Assembly (NCBI RefSeq): GCF_001905825.1
Contig: NZ_LIVV01000003.1
Location: forward strand, 745,131-809,130
Source of the DNA: Streptomyces sp. CB02009
GTDB taxonomy: Bacteria; Actinomycetota; Actinomycetes; Streptomycetales; Streptomycetaceae
Direction: 5' to 3'
DNA: 64,000 nucleotides
In this document: one piece after another, positions 31,505 to 39,999 of the stretch
Numbering within the stretch: position 1 is the first letter of the stretch
Layout: each line of letters starts with the position of its first letter
Made by a program: the position numbers and the translations under genes
Notes under the pieces: generated by a model
Databases searched by the model: none
What the model was told of the DNA's origin: nothing
Seen by the model: the letters and a program-made list of their open reading frames with translations, nothing else

Positions 31505-33214
31505 TCAGCCTCGTGGTGGACTGGTGCTTTCCGGCGGATCCGGGTCCGGGTCCGTGCGCGCCTTCGCCGCCCGTCGCGCCCGCTGCGGGGAATCGCCGCC
31601 CTGCTCCGTCATCGCCTCGCCGACCAGTGTCCGCACCGCGTCCCGCAGACCGTGCAGGGCATGGTGCCGGGCGGGGCCCGCGCCGGGATCCTCGCGCAGC
31701 TCCTTCAGGAGCGCCCAGCACAGCACCAGCATCACCATCACGAACGGCAGCGCCACCAGGATCGTCGCCGTCTGGAGCGACTTCAGACCGCCCACCACGA
31801 GCAGCACCGCCGCCACGGCGGCCATCAGGACGCCCCAGGCCACCACGAGCCAGGTCGGCGGATGGAGCGAGCCCCGGCTGGTCAGCGACCCCATGACCAG
31901 CGAGGCCGAGTCCGCGCTGGTGATGAAGTACGTCATCACCAGCAGCATCGCCACCACCGAGGTCACCGTGCCGATCGGCAGTGCCTCCAGCATCGCGAAC
32001 AGCGACGCCTCTGCCCCGTCCCTCATCGCCGTCGCCAGGTCCGCCGCGCCCGTCGACTCCAGCCGGATCGCCGTACCGCCCATCACGCAGAACCAGACCA
32101 CCGTCGCCCCGGACGGCACGAGCAGCACGCCCATCAGGAACTCCCGGATCGTGCGGCCGCGCGAGATCCGCGCGATGAAGGTGCCGACGAACGGCGCCCA
32201 GGAAAGCCACCACGCCCAGTAGAAGATCGTCCACGCCCCGAGCCACGCACGGTCCGTGAACGCGCCCGTACGGCTCGCCATCGGCAGCAGCTCGTGGAGG
32301 TAGCCGCCGACGGAGGCGGGGATGGTGTCCAGGATGTAGACGGTCGGGCCGAGCAGGAAGACGAACAGCATCAGACAGCCCGCGAGCACGATGTTGATCG
32401 TGGACAGCCACTTCACGCCCTTGTGGAGGCCCGAGAAGGCCGACAGGACGAAGGCGCCGGAGAGCGACACGATGATGATCAGCTGGGTGGCCGTCGAGTT
32501 CTCCACGCCCATCGTCAGGTTCAGGCCCTCGGCCACCTGGAGGGCGCCGAGCCCCAGGCTCGTCGCCGTGCCGAACACCGTCGCGAACACCGCGAGCAGA
32601 TCGATCGCCCTGCCCTGCCAGGAACCCGCCCGACGGGCCCCGATCACCGGCACGAACGCCGAGCTCAGCCGGTTGCCGCGGCCCTTGCGGAAACCCGCGT
32701 ACGCCAGGGCGAGGCCGGCGATGCCGTAGATCGCCCAGGGGGTCAGCGTCCAGTGGAAGAACGAGTACTCCAGAGCCGTCCGGGCCGCGGGCCCGGTCCC
32801 CGCCGGGACACCCGTCGCCGGAGGCGGGCTCAGGAAGTGCGTGAGCGGCTCCCCGACCCCGTAGAACATCAGACCGATGCCCATGCCCGCGCTGAACATC
32901 ATCGCGATCCACGCCAGGTTCGTGAACTCGGGCTCCGAGTCGTCCGCACCCAGCCTGATCCGGCCGAAGCGGCTCAGCGCGATCACCACGCACAGCACCA
33001 GGAACGTGTCCGCCGCGACCACGAACAGCCAGGCGAAGTTGTCGAGCACCCACCGCAGGGCCGAGGACGAGGCACGGTCGAAGGAGGCCTCGCCGAGGGC
33101 CGCCCAGGCGACCACGGCGACCACCGCGGCCATCCCGATCCCGATGACCGTGCCGTCGGGCGCGTGCCGTTCCTGCTGGTCCTGCGGGGCCCGGTCGATC
33201 GGTTCCGTCCTCAT
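31505..33214 (-). CDS. BCCT-family betaine/choline/carnitine transporter
   Basis: A 569-residue membrane transporter with about 12 helices. It has the family's glycine-rich helix text MFSAGMGIGLMFYGVGEPLT and the aromatic-box region FFHWTLTPWAIYGIAGLALAY. BCCT proteins take up quaternary amines such as glycine betaine or choline with Na+ or H+ and often respond to osmotic stress. The C-terminal ~50 residues are hydrophilic and charged, as in osmosensing members. The ATG at 33214 follows a polar stretch, and the following 112 bases separate it from the divergent glycerate kinase gene. Substrate is inferred at family level. Confidence 0.88.
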   Translation of the reverse strand: MRTEPIDRAPQDQQERHAPDGTVIGIGMAAVVAVVAWAALGEASFDRASSSALRWVLDNFAWLFVVAADTFLVLCVVIALSRFGRIRLGADDSEPEFTNLAWIAMMFSAGMGIGLMFYGVGEPLTHFLSPPPATGVPAGTGPAARTALEYSFFHWTLTPWAIYGIAGLALAYAGFRKGRGNRLSSAFVPVIGARRAGSWQGRAIDLLAVFATVFGTATSLGLGALQVAEGLNLTMGVENSTATQLIIIVSLSGAFVLSAFSGLHKGVKWLSTINIVLAGCLMLFVFLLGPTVYILDTIPASVGGYLHELLPMASRTGAFTDRAWLGAWTIFYWAWWLSWAPFVGTFIARISRGRTIREFLMGVLLVPSGATVVWFCVMGGTAIRLESTGAADLATAMRDGAEASLFAMLEALPIGTVTSVVAMLLVMTYFITSADSASLVMGSLTSRGSLHPPTWLVVAWGVLMAAVAAVLLVVGGLKSLQTATILVALPFVMVMLVLCWALLKELREDPGAGPARHHALHGLRDAVRTLVGEAMTEQGGDSPQRARRAAKARTDPDPDPPESTSPPRG

Positions 33215-33326
33215 GCGACCCCACTATGGTGCGAAATATCAGGCGATCCGGGGGTGGCACGCCGTCCGGCGGTACGGATAGGGTCGGCCTCGGCGCGACT
33301 GCACGTTCGAAAGCAAGGGATGCAAG

Positions 33327-34478
33327 GTGACGGACGGGGCAGCAACTCAGGTCGCTCACGTGCTCGTGGCGGCCGACAAGTTCAAGGGCTCGCTCACGGC
33401 CGTGCAGGTCGCGGAGCGGGTCACAGCAGGTCTGCGACGGGTGATCCCGGAGCTCACGGTGGAGACCCTGCCCGTCGCGGACGGCGGCGACGGCACCGTC
33501 GCGGCGGCCGTCGCGGCCGGGTTCGAACGCCGTGAGGTCCAGGTGACGGGGCCGCTCGGCGAGCAGGTCACCGCCGCGTTCGCGCTGCGCGGGACCACCG
33601 CGGTCGTCGAGATGGCCGAGGCCTCCGGGCTCCAGCTCCTCCCGGCCGGTGTCTTCGCGCCGCTGACCGCGACGACGTACGGCTCCGGCGAACTGCTCCG
33701 GGCCGCGCTCGACGCCGGCGCGACCACCCTCGTCTTCGGCGTCGGCGGCAGCGCCACCACCGACGGCGGCGCCGGCATGCTCGCCGCGCTCGGCGCCCGC
33801 TTCCTCGACGCGTCCGGCGCGCCCGTGGGCCCCGGCGGCGCGCCTCTCGCCGACCTCGCCACCGCCGACCTCAGCGGCCTCGACCCCCGCTTCGCCTCGG
33901 TCGACCTGATCCTCGCGAGCGACGTCGACAACCCGCTCACCGGGCCGAAGGGCGCCCCCGCGGTCTACGGGCCGCAGAAGGGCGCCACGCCCGACGACGT
34001 CCGGACCCTGGACGCGGCCCTCGCCCACTTCGCCACCGTCCTGGAGAAGGCCGTCGGCCCCAAGGCGGCCGAGGCGGCCGTCGCCCCCGGCGCCGGCGGC
34101 GCGGGCGGCATCGGCTACGGCGCGCTCATCCTCGGCGCGAGCTTCCGGCCCGGCATCGAGCTGATGCTGGAGGTCCTCGGCTTCGCCCCCGCCCTGTCGC
34201 GGGCGACCCTCGTCATCACGGGCGAGGGCTCCCTCGACGAGCAGACCCTGCACGGCAAGGCGCCGGCGGGCGTCGCGGCGGCGGCGCGCGCGGCGGGCAA
34301 GGAGGTCGTCGCGGTCTGCGGCCGGCTGGCACTGCCGCCGGAGGCGTTGGGCGCGGCGGGGATCCGGCGGGCGTACGCCCTCTCGGCGCTGGAGCCGGAC
34401 CCGGCGAAGTCCATGGCCAACGCGGGCCCGCTCCTGGAAGAAGCCTCGGCGAACATCGCCCGCGACTTCCTGAAGTAA
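33327..34478 (+). CDS. Glycerate kinase (class II, GlxK/GarK family)
   Basis: A 383-residue kinase that phosphorylates D-glycerate, giving 2-phosphoglycerate or 3-phosphoglycerate. Family signatures are VLVAADKFKGSLTAVQVAE at the N-terminus, TLPVADGGDGTV, GVGGSATTDGGAGMLAALGA and TGEGSLDEQTLHGKAP. The GTG at 33327 is 12 codons before the conserved region. TAGGGT at 33269-33274 may be the -10. It links glycerate from glyoxylate or serine breakdown to glycolysis and is divergent from the BCCT gene. Confidence 0.92.
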   Translation: MTDGAATQVAHVLVAADKFKGSLTAVQVAERVTAGLRRVIPELTVETLPVADGGDGTVAAAVAAGFERREVQVTGPLGEQVTAAFALRGTTAVVEMAEASGLQLLPAGVFAPLTATTYGSGELLRAALDAGATTLVFGVGGSATTDGGAGMLAALGARFLDASGAPVGPGGAPLADLATADLSGLDPRFASVDLILASDVDNPLTGPKGAPAVYGPQKGATPDDVRTLDAALAHFATVLEKAVGPKAAEAAVAPGAGGAGGIGYGALILGASFRPGIELMLEVLGFAPALSRATLVITGEGSLDEQTLHGKAPAGVAAAARAAGKEVVAVCGRLALPPEALGAAGIRRAYALSALEPDPAKSMANAGPLLEEASANIARDFLK

Positions 34479-34494
34479 CCCCAGCAGCACCCTC

Positions 34495-34538
34495 GTTGTG
34501 GGCATCTGTTCCGCTGGGGCGGAACGGGTGGGCACAAC
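34495..34538 (+). repeat. 44-base palindromic repeat, copy 1
   Basis: This copy begins GTTGTGGGCA and ends GTGGGCACAAC, with a central GTTCCGCTGGGGCGGAAC hairpin. It belongs to a type of short repeat that I recall as widespread in Streptomyces intergenic regions. A second copy lies inverted at 34657-34700. Confidence 0.7.
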
Positions 34539-34572
34539 GGAACGGCGCCTGTTGCCGGGCCTAGGCTTCCGC

Positions 34573-34622
34573 GCCTGGACCCGCACCACACGTGCGGTGC
34601 GCAGTCGGGTGCGGGTCCAGGC
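34573..34622. repeat. 15-base inverted repeat nested between the 44-base copies
   Basis: GCCTGGACCCGCACC (34573-34587) is the exact reverse complement of GGTGCGGGTCCAGGC (34608-34622). The 20-base loop contains a further CGCACC/GGTGCG pairing around CACGTG. It may act as a terminator for the glycerate kinase transcript or as part of a larger structure. Confidence 0.6.
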
Positions 34623-34656
34623 ACAAGGGGCGGAGGCGCCGCCGAGGGCGCCGTCC

Positions 34657-34700
34657 CGTGTGCCCACCCGTCCCGCCCCAGCGGGACGATTGCCCACACG
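34657..34700 (-). repeat. 44-base palindromic repeat, copy 2 (inverted)
   Basis: On the minus strand this copy begins CGTGTGGGCAATCG and ends GGTGGGCACACG, with a central GTCCCGCTGGGGCGGGAC hairpin whose stem changes are compensated compared with copy 1 (T-A and A-T pairs become C-G). That pattern points to a conserved structure. Confidence 0.7.
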
Positions 34701-34909
34701 GGGGTGGGTGGCGGGTTGCGGCCCGCGCGCCCACAGCGGGTGCGGCCCGCACGGTGGGGTCGCGGGCGCAGCCTGTGCGGCGGGTGGCAGGCGCGGTCGC
34801 GGTCCGCAGGGCCCGGGCGGGCGGCGGGCGAGGCACAACGTGGCGGCGCGGTCCGCAGGGCCACGGGGGAGGCGGCAGGCGCAGCCCCCGCGCGGAGCGT
34901 GTCGGGACC
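34701..34909. other. GC-rich gene-free remainder between glycerate kinase and the PucR-type gene
   Basis: The 431-base gap 34479-34909 contains the repeats listed above. The rest is low-complexity G/C sequence in which GCGGTCCGCAGGGCC occurs twice (near 34798 and 34848). I see no gene, RNA or promoter in it. Confidence 0.5.
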
Positions 34910-36109
34910 CTAGCCCGGGGACGTCAAGCGGAAGGCGTCCAGTGCCAGGGTCATCTCCGTGAGGTCCCGCGGCCGGGACAGCGACCGGGCCGTCAGTTGT
35001 TCCAGGCGCCGCAGCCGGTTGAAGACCGTGTTCCGGTGGCAGTAGAGCCGGCCCGCGGCCCGCCCCGCCGACCCCTCGCACTCCAGCCACGCGTCCAGCG
35101 TCTCCAGGAGCACCGCCCGGTCCGCCGGGTCCAGTTCGAGCAGCCCGCCCAGGACGTCCGCGACCAGCAGGCTCGCCACCTCCGGCTGGGCCACCACCAG
35201 CGCGCCCGCCATCCGCCGGTCGAGCCGTACGATCTCGCGGCTCCCCGGCGGGCAGGTCCGCAGCGCCAGCTCGGCGAGCCGCCGTGCCCGGCCCAGTTCG
35301 GTCAGGCCCACCACGACCGGACTGATCCCTCCGGGGCCCGGGCACCGCCCGTCGAGGAGTTCCGACAGCGCGTCCAGACCGGTGTCCCCGGCGAGCGCCA
35401 CCACCCCCAGCTCGCAGTCGGCCCCCATCCGCCACAGGAACCGGACGCCCTCGCCCTGCACCTGCCGGTGGAACAGCTCCCGCTCCTCCCGCCGGTCGTA
35501 GCGCAGCACGACCACCGCGTACCGGCCCTGCTCGGGCAGGTCGAGGCCCGCCGCCGCCCGCGCCACCAGCTCCGGCGAGCGCCGGCCCTGGAGCAGTGCG
35601 TCGAGGAGCGCCTGGAGCTGCTCGTCGGTACGGCGGCGCAGTTCGAGCTCGGTCGTCCGGTACGCCTCCGACGCCGTGTCCGCCTGCGCGTCCACCGCCG
35701 ACCACACGGTCGTCGCCGACTGCATCAGCGCCGCCAGCTGCGCCGTGTCCGTCCCCGCGCCCTCGATCAGGGCGTCCCAGACGAGGTGCCCGGCGTGCCG
35801 GTAGGCGTGCACGACCAGTTCGAGCGGCATGCCCTGCGCGGCCCGCCGCCGGCCCATCTCGTCCGCGTGCTCCAGGTCCCGCCGGGGCGAGCTGCGGGGC
35901 GCCGAGATCATCTCGATCCCGATGCGTATCGCCTCCTCGGCCTCCTGCCAGTGCTGGTCGTACGGGAGGATCCGCCCGTAGGCGGGCTCGTACGCGTGGA
36001 GTTCCCTCAGATGCTCGTCCACCAGCTCCGGCACCCGCTGAAGAAGCGCCGTGCACGCCTGCGCGAGCACCTTCCAGTCGTCGCCGGTCCGCCGTCTGCG
36101 CCGTCCCAT
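34910..36109 (-). CDS. PucR/CdaR-type transcriptional regulator
   Basis: A 399-residue regulator. The C-terminal ~60 residues form the PucR helix-turn-helix (TLDAWLECEGSAGRAAGRLY followed by CHRNTVFNRLRRLEQLTARS). The middle (residues ~150-320) is a GGDEF-like/CdaR sensor region and the N-terminal ~130 residues are helical. Family members sense small metabolites such as purine catabolites, amino acids or sugar acids. ATG 36109 lies 205 bases from the divergent branched-chain-type ABC operon, so that operon is its probable target. A TGTGC/GCACA palindrome (36163-36176) in the gap may be its operator. Confidence 0.85.
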   Translation of the reverse strand: MGRRRRRTGDDWKVLAQACTALLQRVPELVDEHLRELHAYEPAYGRILPYDQHWQEAEEAIRIGIEMISAPRSSPRRDLEHADEMGRRRAAQGMPLELVVHAYRHAGHLVWDALIEGAGTDTAQLAALMQSATTVWSAVDAQADTASEAYRTTELELRRRTDEQLQALLDALLQGRRSPELVARAAAGLDLPEQGRYAVVVLRYDRREERELFHRQVQGEGVRFLWRMGADCELGVVALAGDTGLDALSELLDGRCPGPGGISPVVVGLTELGRARRLAELALRTCPPGSREIVRLDRRMAGALVVAQPEVASLLVADVLGGLLELDPADRAVLLETLDAWLECEGSAGRAAGRLYCHRNTVFNRLRRLEQLTARSLSRPRDLTEMTLALDAFRLTSPG

Positions 36110-36162
36110 GCCCGGAGGATCCACCGCCCCGGCCCCCTCCGCACAGCCCTGACGCGCAGCGT

Positions 36163-36176
36163 TGTGCGCATGCACA
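36163..36176. promoter_or_regulatory. Palindromic operator candidate in the PucR/liv divergent region
   Basis: TGTGCGCATGCACA has arms TGTGC/GCACA around GCAT. It lies 54 bases upstream of the PucR-type start and 139 bases upstream of the ABC operon start. AACGGCCG also occurs twice (near 36263 and 36282) just before the operon. Confidence 0.35.
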
Positions 36177-36314
36177 GCCCTTCGGCGCGCCCGCTGGTCA
36201 CCGGCAGCGATTCGGCCGCGGGCCGTGGACGCGCGGTCCGGCCCGGTGCTGGGGTGAGCGCCATCGAACGGCCGAGTAACAAGAAACGGCCGGGAACACC
36301 GGAAAAGGGGAACC

Positions 36315-37133
36315 ATGGGAGGTACCGCACCCGCCCTCGAGGTGACGGACCTGACGGCGGGATACGGACCGGTACACGCGTTGCGGCAGGTGTCGCTGAC
36401 CGTGCCGGCGGGTGAGGTCGTCACCGTCCTCGGGGCCAACGGGGCCGGCAAGTCGACGCTGCTGCGGGCGGTCTCGCGCACCCTCCGGTTCCACGGCGGC
36501 GCCGTGGTGTCCGGCACGGTGAGCCGCGACGGCCGGCCCCTCGACGGCCTGCCGCCCGACCGCGTCGTCGCGGCCGGCGTCTCCCAGGTGCCCGAGGGCC
36601 GCCAGGTCTTCGCCCGGATGACCGTCGAGGACAACCTGCGCGCCGGGGCGCTCGGCAGCCGCGGCGGACGGTCGGCCAGGGCCGCCTCGCTCCGCCGGGT
36701 CCACGAGCTCTTCCCGGTGCTCGCGGAGCGGGCCCGCCAGCCCGCCGGGCTGCTCTCCGGCGGCGAACAGCAGATGCTGGCCGTCGGCCGCGCCCTGATG
36801 GCCTCGCCCGGCCTGCTCCTGCTCGACGAGCCCTCGCTCGGGCTCGCCCCGCTGATGGCGGCCCGGATCGCGGACGCCGTCCGGGAGATCAACGCCCAGG
36901 GCACCGCGGTGCTGCTCGTCGAGCAGAACGCGGCGCTCGCCCTGCGGCTCGCCTCCCGCGCCTACGTCCTGGAGGTCGGCGAGGTCACCCTCTCGGGCCC
37001 GGCCGACGAACTCGCCGCCTCCGACGAGGTGCGCCGCCGCTACCTGGGCGTGGTCGACGAGGACGCCGCCGCCGACGCGGCCCGCGCCCGCGCCACGCAC
37101 CCGGTCCTGTCCCGCTGGGAGGAAGCCCGATGA
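36315..37133 (+). CDS. Branched-chain-type ABC transporter ATPase (LivF-like)
   Basis: A 272-residue ATP-binding subunit. Walker A is GANGAGKST, the signature is LSGGEQQML, and Walker B ends LLLDEPSLGLAP, the hallmark of the LivF/UrtE branch. It couples ATP hydrolysis to uptake in the cytoplasm. The ATG at 36315 has AAAAGGGGAA upstream. It is the first of five genes that overlap or nearly touch, so they form one operon. The order F-G-H-M-K is the reverse of the usual E. coli order. Substrate: branched-chain amino acids, urea, short amides or another ligand of the HAAT family. Confidence 0.9.
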   Translation: MGGTAPALEVTDLTAGYGPVHALRQVSLTVPAGEVVTVLGANGAGKSTLLRAVSRTLRFHGGAVVSGTVSRDGRPLDGLPPDRVVAAGVSQVPEGRQVFARMTVEDNLRAGALGSRGGRSARAASLRRVHELFPVLAERARQPAGLLSGGEQQMLAVGRALMASPGLLLLDEPSLGLAPLMAARIADAVREINAQGTAVLLVEQNAALALRLASRAYVLEVGEVTLSGPADELAASDEVRRRYLGVVDEDAAADAARARATHPVLSRWEEAR

Positions 37134-37960
37134 CCGCGCCTCTCCCGCAGCCCCCGACGCTGCCCGAGCCCGCTGCCCCCGCCCCCGACGTCCCCGCCCT
37201 CGAAGTCCGCGACCTCACCGTCCGCTTCGCCGGCCTCACCGCCCTCGACGCCGTCGGCTTCACCGTCCGGCCCGGCACCGTGCACGCCCTCATCGGACCC
37301 AACGGCGCCGGGAAGTCCACCTGCTTCAACGTCCTGTCCGGTGTCTACCGGGCCACCGAGGGCTCCGTCCGCCTCGGCCCGCACGAGCTGACCGCCCTGC
37401 CCCCGCACCGGATCGCGGACCTCGGCGTCGGCCGGATCTTCCAGAACCTGGCCCTGCCGCCCCGCGCCACCGTCGAGGACAGCCTGATGCTCGGCCGCCA
37501 CCGGCTGACCCGCACGGGCTTCGTCGCCGCCGGGCTCCGCCTCCCGTCCGCCGCCCGCGAGGAGGCGCGCCACCGCGCCCGGGTCCGGGAGATCGCCGCC
37601 TTCGTCGGTCTGGAGCAGCAGCTCGCGCGGCCGGCGGGCTCGCTCCCGTACGGGCAGCAGAAGCTGGCCGAACTGGCCCGCGCCCTCTGCATGGAGCCGA
37701 AGCTGCTGCTCCTCGACGAGCCCGTCGCCGGGATGACCGCCGACGAGCGGCGCCGCACCGCGTCGGTCATCGCCGGGGTCCGCGACAGCCTCGGGATCTC
37801 GGTGCTCCTCGTCGAGCACGACATGGGCCTGGTGATGCGGCTCGCCGACTCCGTCACCGTCCTCGACTTCGGCCGCCGGATCGCGGACGGGGCACCCGCC
37901 GACGTCCAGAACGACCCGGCGGTCGTCCGCGCCTACCTCGGAGAGGAGTCCGCCGCGTGA
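37130..37960 (+). CDS. Branched-chain-type ABC transporter ATPase (LivG-like)
   Basis: A 276-residue ATPase with Walker A GPNGAGKST, the LivG-specific DLGVGRIFQN region, signature LPYGQQKLAELARALC and Walker B LLLDEPVAGMT. A proline-rich N-terminal extension of ~20 residues precedes the domain. Its ATG overlaps the previous stop by four bases. It pairs with the LivF-like subunit to form an asymmetric ATPase dimer. Confidence 0.9.
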   Translation: MTAPLPQPPTLPEPAAPAPDVPALEVRDLTVRFAGLTALDAVGFTVRPGTVHALIGPNGAGKSTCFNVLSGVYRATEGSVRLGPHELTALPPHRIADLGVGRIFQNLALPPRATVEDSLMLGRHRLTRTGFVAAGLRLPSAAREEARHRARVREIAAFVGLEQQLARPAGSLPYGQQKLAELARALCMEPKLLLLDEPVAGMTADERRRTASVIAGVRDSLGISVLLVEHDMGLVMRLADSVTVLDFGRRIADGAPADVQNDPAVVRAYLGEESAA

Positions 37961-38847
37961 GCACCTTCGCCGAGTTCCTGATCAACGGCATCTCACTGGG
38001 CTCGATCTACGCCCTCATCGCCCTCGGTTTCGTGGTCATCTTCCGGGCCACCGAGGTCGTCAACTTCGCCCATGCCTCCCTCCTCCTCGCCGGCGGCTAC
38101 GTCACCGCCGTCCTGCACGACGAGATCGGCTTCTGGCCCGCCCTGCTCGCCGGCATCGCGGGCGCGGCGGTGGTCGGCGCGGCCGTCGAGTTCTTCGTGA
38201 TGCGCCGCCACCGGGGCTCCGACCACAGCGTCCTCGCCATCGTCACCATCGGCGTCGACATCCTCCTCGCCACCGAGCTGACCCGCCGGATCGGCACCGA
38301 CATCCTCGCCCTCGGCGATCCGTGGGGGGACGCCGTCGTGACCGTCGGCGGGGTCACCGTCGCGGAGACCCGGATCGCCGCGCTGCTGGCGGCGGCCCTC
38401 CTCATCACCGCGTTCCTGCTCGCCTTCCGGTACACCTCCTGGGGCGTCGCCATGCGGGCGGCCGCCGAGAACCAGGAGACCGCCGCCCTCATGGGCATCC
38501 GGCTCGGCCGGGTCTCGATCGGCGCCTGGGCGGTCGCCGGCGGTCTCGCCGCCGTCGCCGCGCTCTTCCTCACCGTCTTCCCGACCCCGGGACTCGAACG
38601 GGCCACCTCGCTCGCCGCGCTCAAGGCCTTCCCGGCCGCCATCCTCGGTGGCCTCGACTCCACCACGGGCGCCCTCGTCGGCGGGCTCCTCGTCGGCGTC
38701 ACCGAGTCCCTCGCCACCGGCTACCAGAGCGACCTGGCGTTCCTCGGCCGGGGGATCGGCGACCTGGCCCCGTATCTCGTCATGGTCGCGGTGCTCCTGA
38801 TCCGCCCGGCCGGACTCTTCGGCACGAAGGAGCTCGCCCGTGTCTGA
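37957..38847 (+). CDS. Branched-chain-type ABC transporter permease (LivH-like)
   Basis: A 296-residue membrane protein with eight or so helices, starting INGISLGSIYALIALGFVVI, the usual LivH N-terminus. The loop MRAAAENQETAALMGI that contacts the ATPases is present near residues 165-180. The GTG at 37957 overlaps the previous stop by four bases, and its own end overlaps the next gene by eight bases, so the four membrane-complex genes are tightly coupled. Confidence 0.9.
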   Translation: MSTFAEFLINGISLGSIYALIALGFVVIFRATEVVNFAHASLLLAGGYVTAVLHDEIGFWPALLAGIAGAAVVGAAVEFFVMRRHRGSDHSVLAIVTIGVDILLATELTRRIGTDILALGDPWGDAVVTVGGVTVAETRIAALLAAALLITAFLLAFRYTSWGVAMRAAAENQETAALMGIRLGRVSIGAWAVAGGLAAVAALFLTVFPTPGLERATSLAALKAFPAAILGGLDSTTGALVGGLLVGVTESLATGYQSDLAFLGRGIGDLAPYLVMVAVLLIRPAGLFGTKELARV

Positions 38848-39982
38848 GACTCTCGCCCGGAGCGGCCTGCGGGTCGGCAGCCCCGCGGTGTACGGCGGGG
38901 CCGCCGCCTGCCTCGTCCTCCTCGTCCTGCCCTTCTACCTGGACCGGTTCTGGCTCCAGGCCGGCCTGTTCGCGATGGCCGCCGCCATCGGCGCGATCGG
39001 CATCAACCTGCTGACCGGCGCCACCGGACAGCTCTCGATGGGACACGCCTTCTTCCTCGCCGTCGGCGCCTACGGCTACTGCGCCTTCGCCGGGGACGGC
39101 ACCGACGGGCTCGCCGGACTCGGCCTGCCCGGCTGGCTCGCCGCCGTCCTCGCCGTCGCCCTCTCGGGCCTGACCGGCGGGGTGTTCAGCCCGATCGCGG
39201 GGCGGCTGCGGGGCGCGTACCTGGGCATCGCCACCCTCGCGCTGATCTTCATCGGGCAGCACGTGCTCTTCAACGCCCATGACCTCACGGGCGGCTTCAA
39301 CGGTCGCGCGGTCCCGCCGCTCACCCTCTTCGGGCTGACCTTCGACGACACCGAACTCCTCGTCGCCCAGGTGCCGTTCGGGGCGGTGGAGAAGCTCTGG
39401 TACCTCGGTCTCGTGCTGCTCCTCGGCGGGGTGCTCTTCGCCCGCGGCGTCCTCCGGGGCCGCCCCGGACGGGCGATGAACGCCATCCGCGACCACCGGA
39501 TCGCCGCCGGAGTGATGGGCATCCCGGTCGCCCGCTACCGCGGCGCCGTCTTCGTCCTGTCCTCCATGTACGCGGGCCTCGCGGGCGTCCTGCTCGCCCT
39601 GGTCTTCCAGCGCACGGTGCCGGAGTACTTCGGCATGGCGCTCTCCCTCGAGTACCTCGCCATGATCGTCATCGGCGGTCTCGGCTCGGTCGCGGGAGCG
39701 GTCGCCGGAGGCGTCTTCGTCTCGCTCCTGCCCCAGATCCTGAACCGCTACAGCGACGCGCTGCCGCTGGTCTCCGCCCCGGGAACGGGCGGCATCGCAC
39801 CGGGGGAGGCCGCGCGCTACCTGTACGGCGCCGCCGTCGTCGCGGTGGTCCTGTTCCTGCCCGGAGGCCTGGCCCGGCTGGCCGCCCGAAGGCCCGGAAG
39901 AGCCGGAAGCACCGGCACCCCCAAGACCCCCATGCACACCCCGAACACCCCGAACACCCCCAACACCCCGCCCACCACCTAA
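38840..39982 (+). CDS. Branched-chain-type ABC transporter permease (LivM-like) with TPN-repeat tail
   Basis: A 380-residue permease with about ten helices and the LivM text AIGAIGINLLTGATGQLSMG and FNGRAVPPLTLFG. GTG start at 38840 inside the previous gene. The C-terminus is unusual: after the last helix come basic residues and then the repeat TPNTPNTPNTPPTT, encoded by nine-base repeats of ACCCCGAAC at 39938-39967. Such a tract is prone to length change. The tail is not needed for transport in homologues that lack it. Confidence 0.9.
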   Translation: MSETLARSGLRVGSPAVYGGAAACLVLLVLPFYLDRFWLQAGLFAMAAAIGAIGINLLTGATGQLSMGHAFFLAVGAYGYCAFAGDGTDGLAGLGLPGWLAAVLAVALSGLTGGVFSPIAGRLRGAYLGIATLALIFIGQHVLFNAHDLTGGFNGRAVPPLTLFGLTFDDTELLVAQVPFGAVEKLWYLGLVLLLGGVLFARGVLRGRPGRAMNAIRDHRIAAGVMGIPVARYRGAVFVLSSMYAGLAGVLLALVFQRTVPEYFGMALSLEYLAMIVIGGLGSVAGAVAGGVFVSLLPQILNRYSDALPLVSAPGTGGIAPGEAARYLYGAAVVAVVLFLPGGLARLAARRPGRAGSTGTPKTPMHTPNTPNTPNTPPTT

Positions 39983-39999
39983 CCCTCAGGGGAGGCACG

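Noticed and set aside
34701..34909. Small open frames in the gap before the PucR-type gene
   Set aside because: They consist of Arg/Gly/Ala/Pro runs without a ribosome site and without protein-like pattern.
31146..36056. Minus-strand open frame of more than 1600 codons
   Set aside because: It runs across the BCCT, glycerate kinase and PucR-type genes, is made of Arg/Gly/Pro-rich text without motifs, and is the usual GC-rich shadow of real genes.
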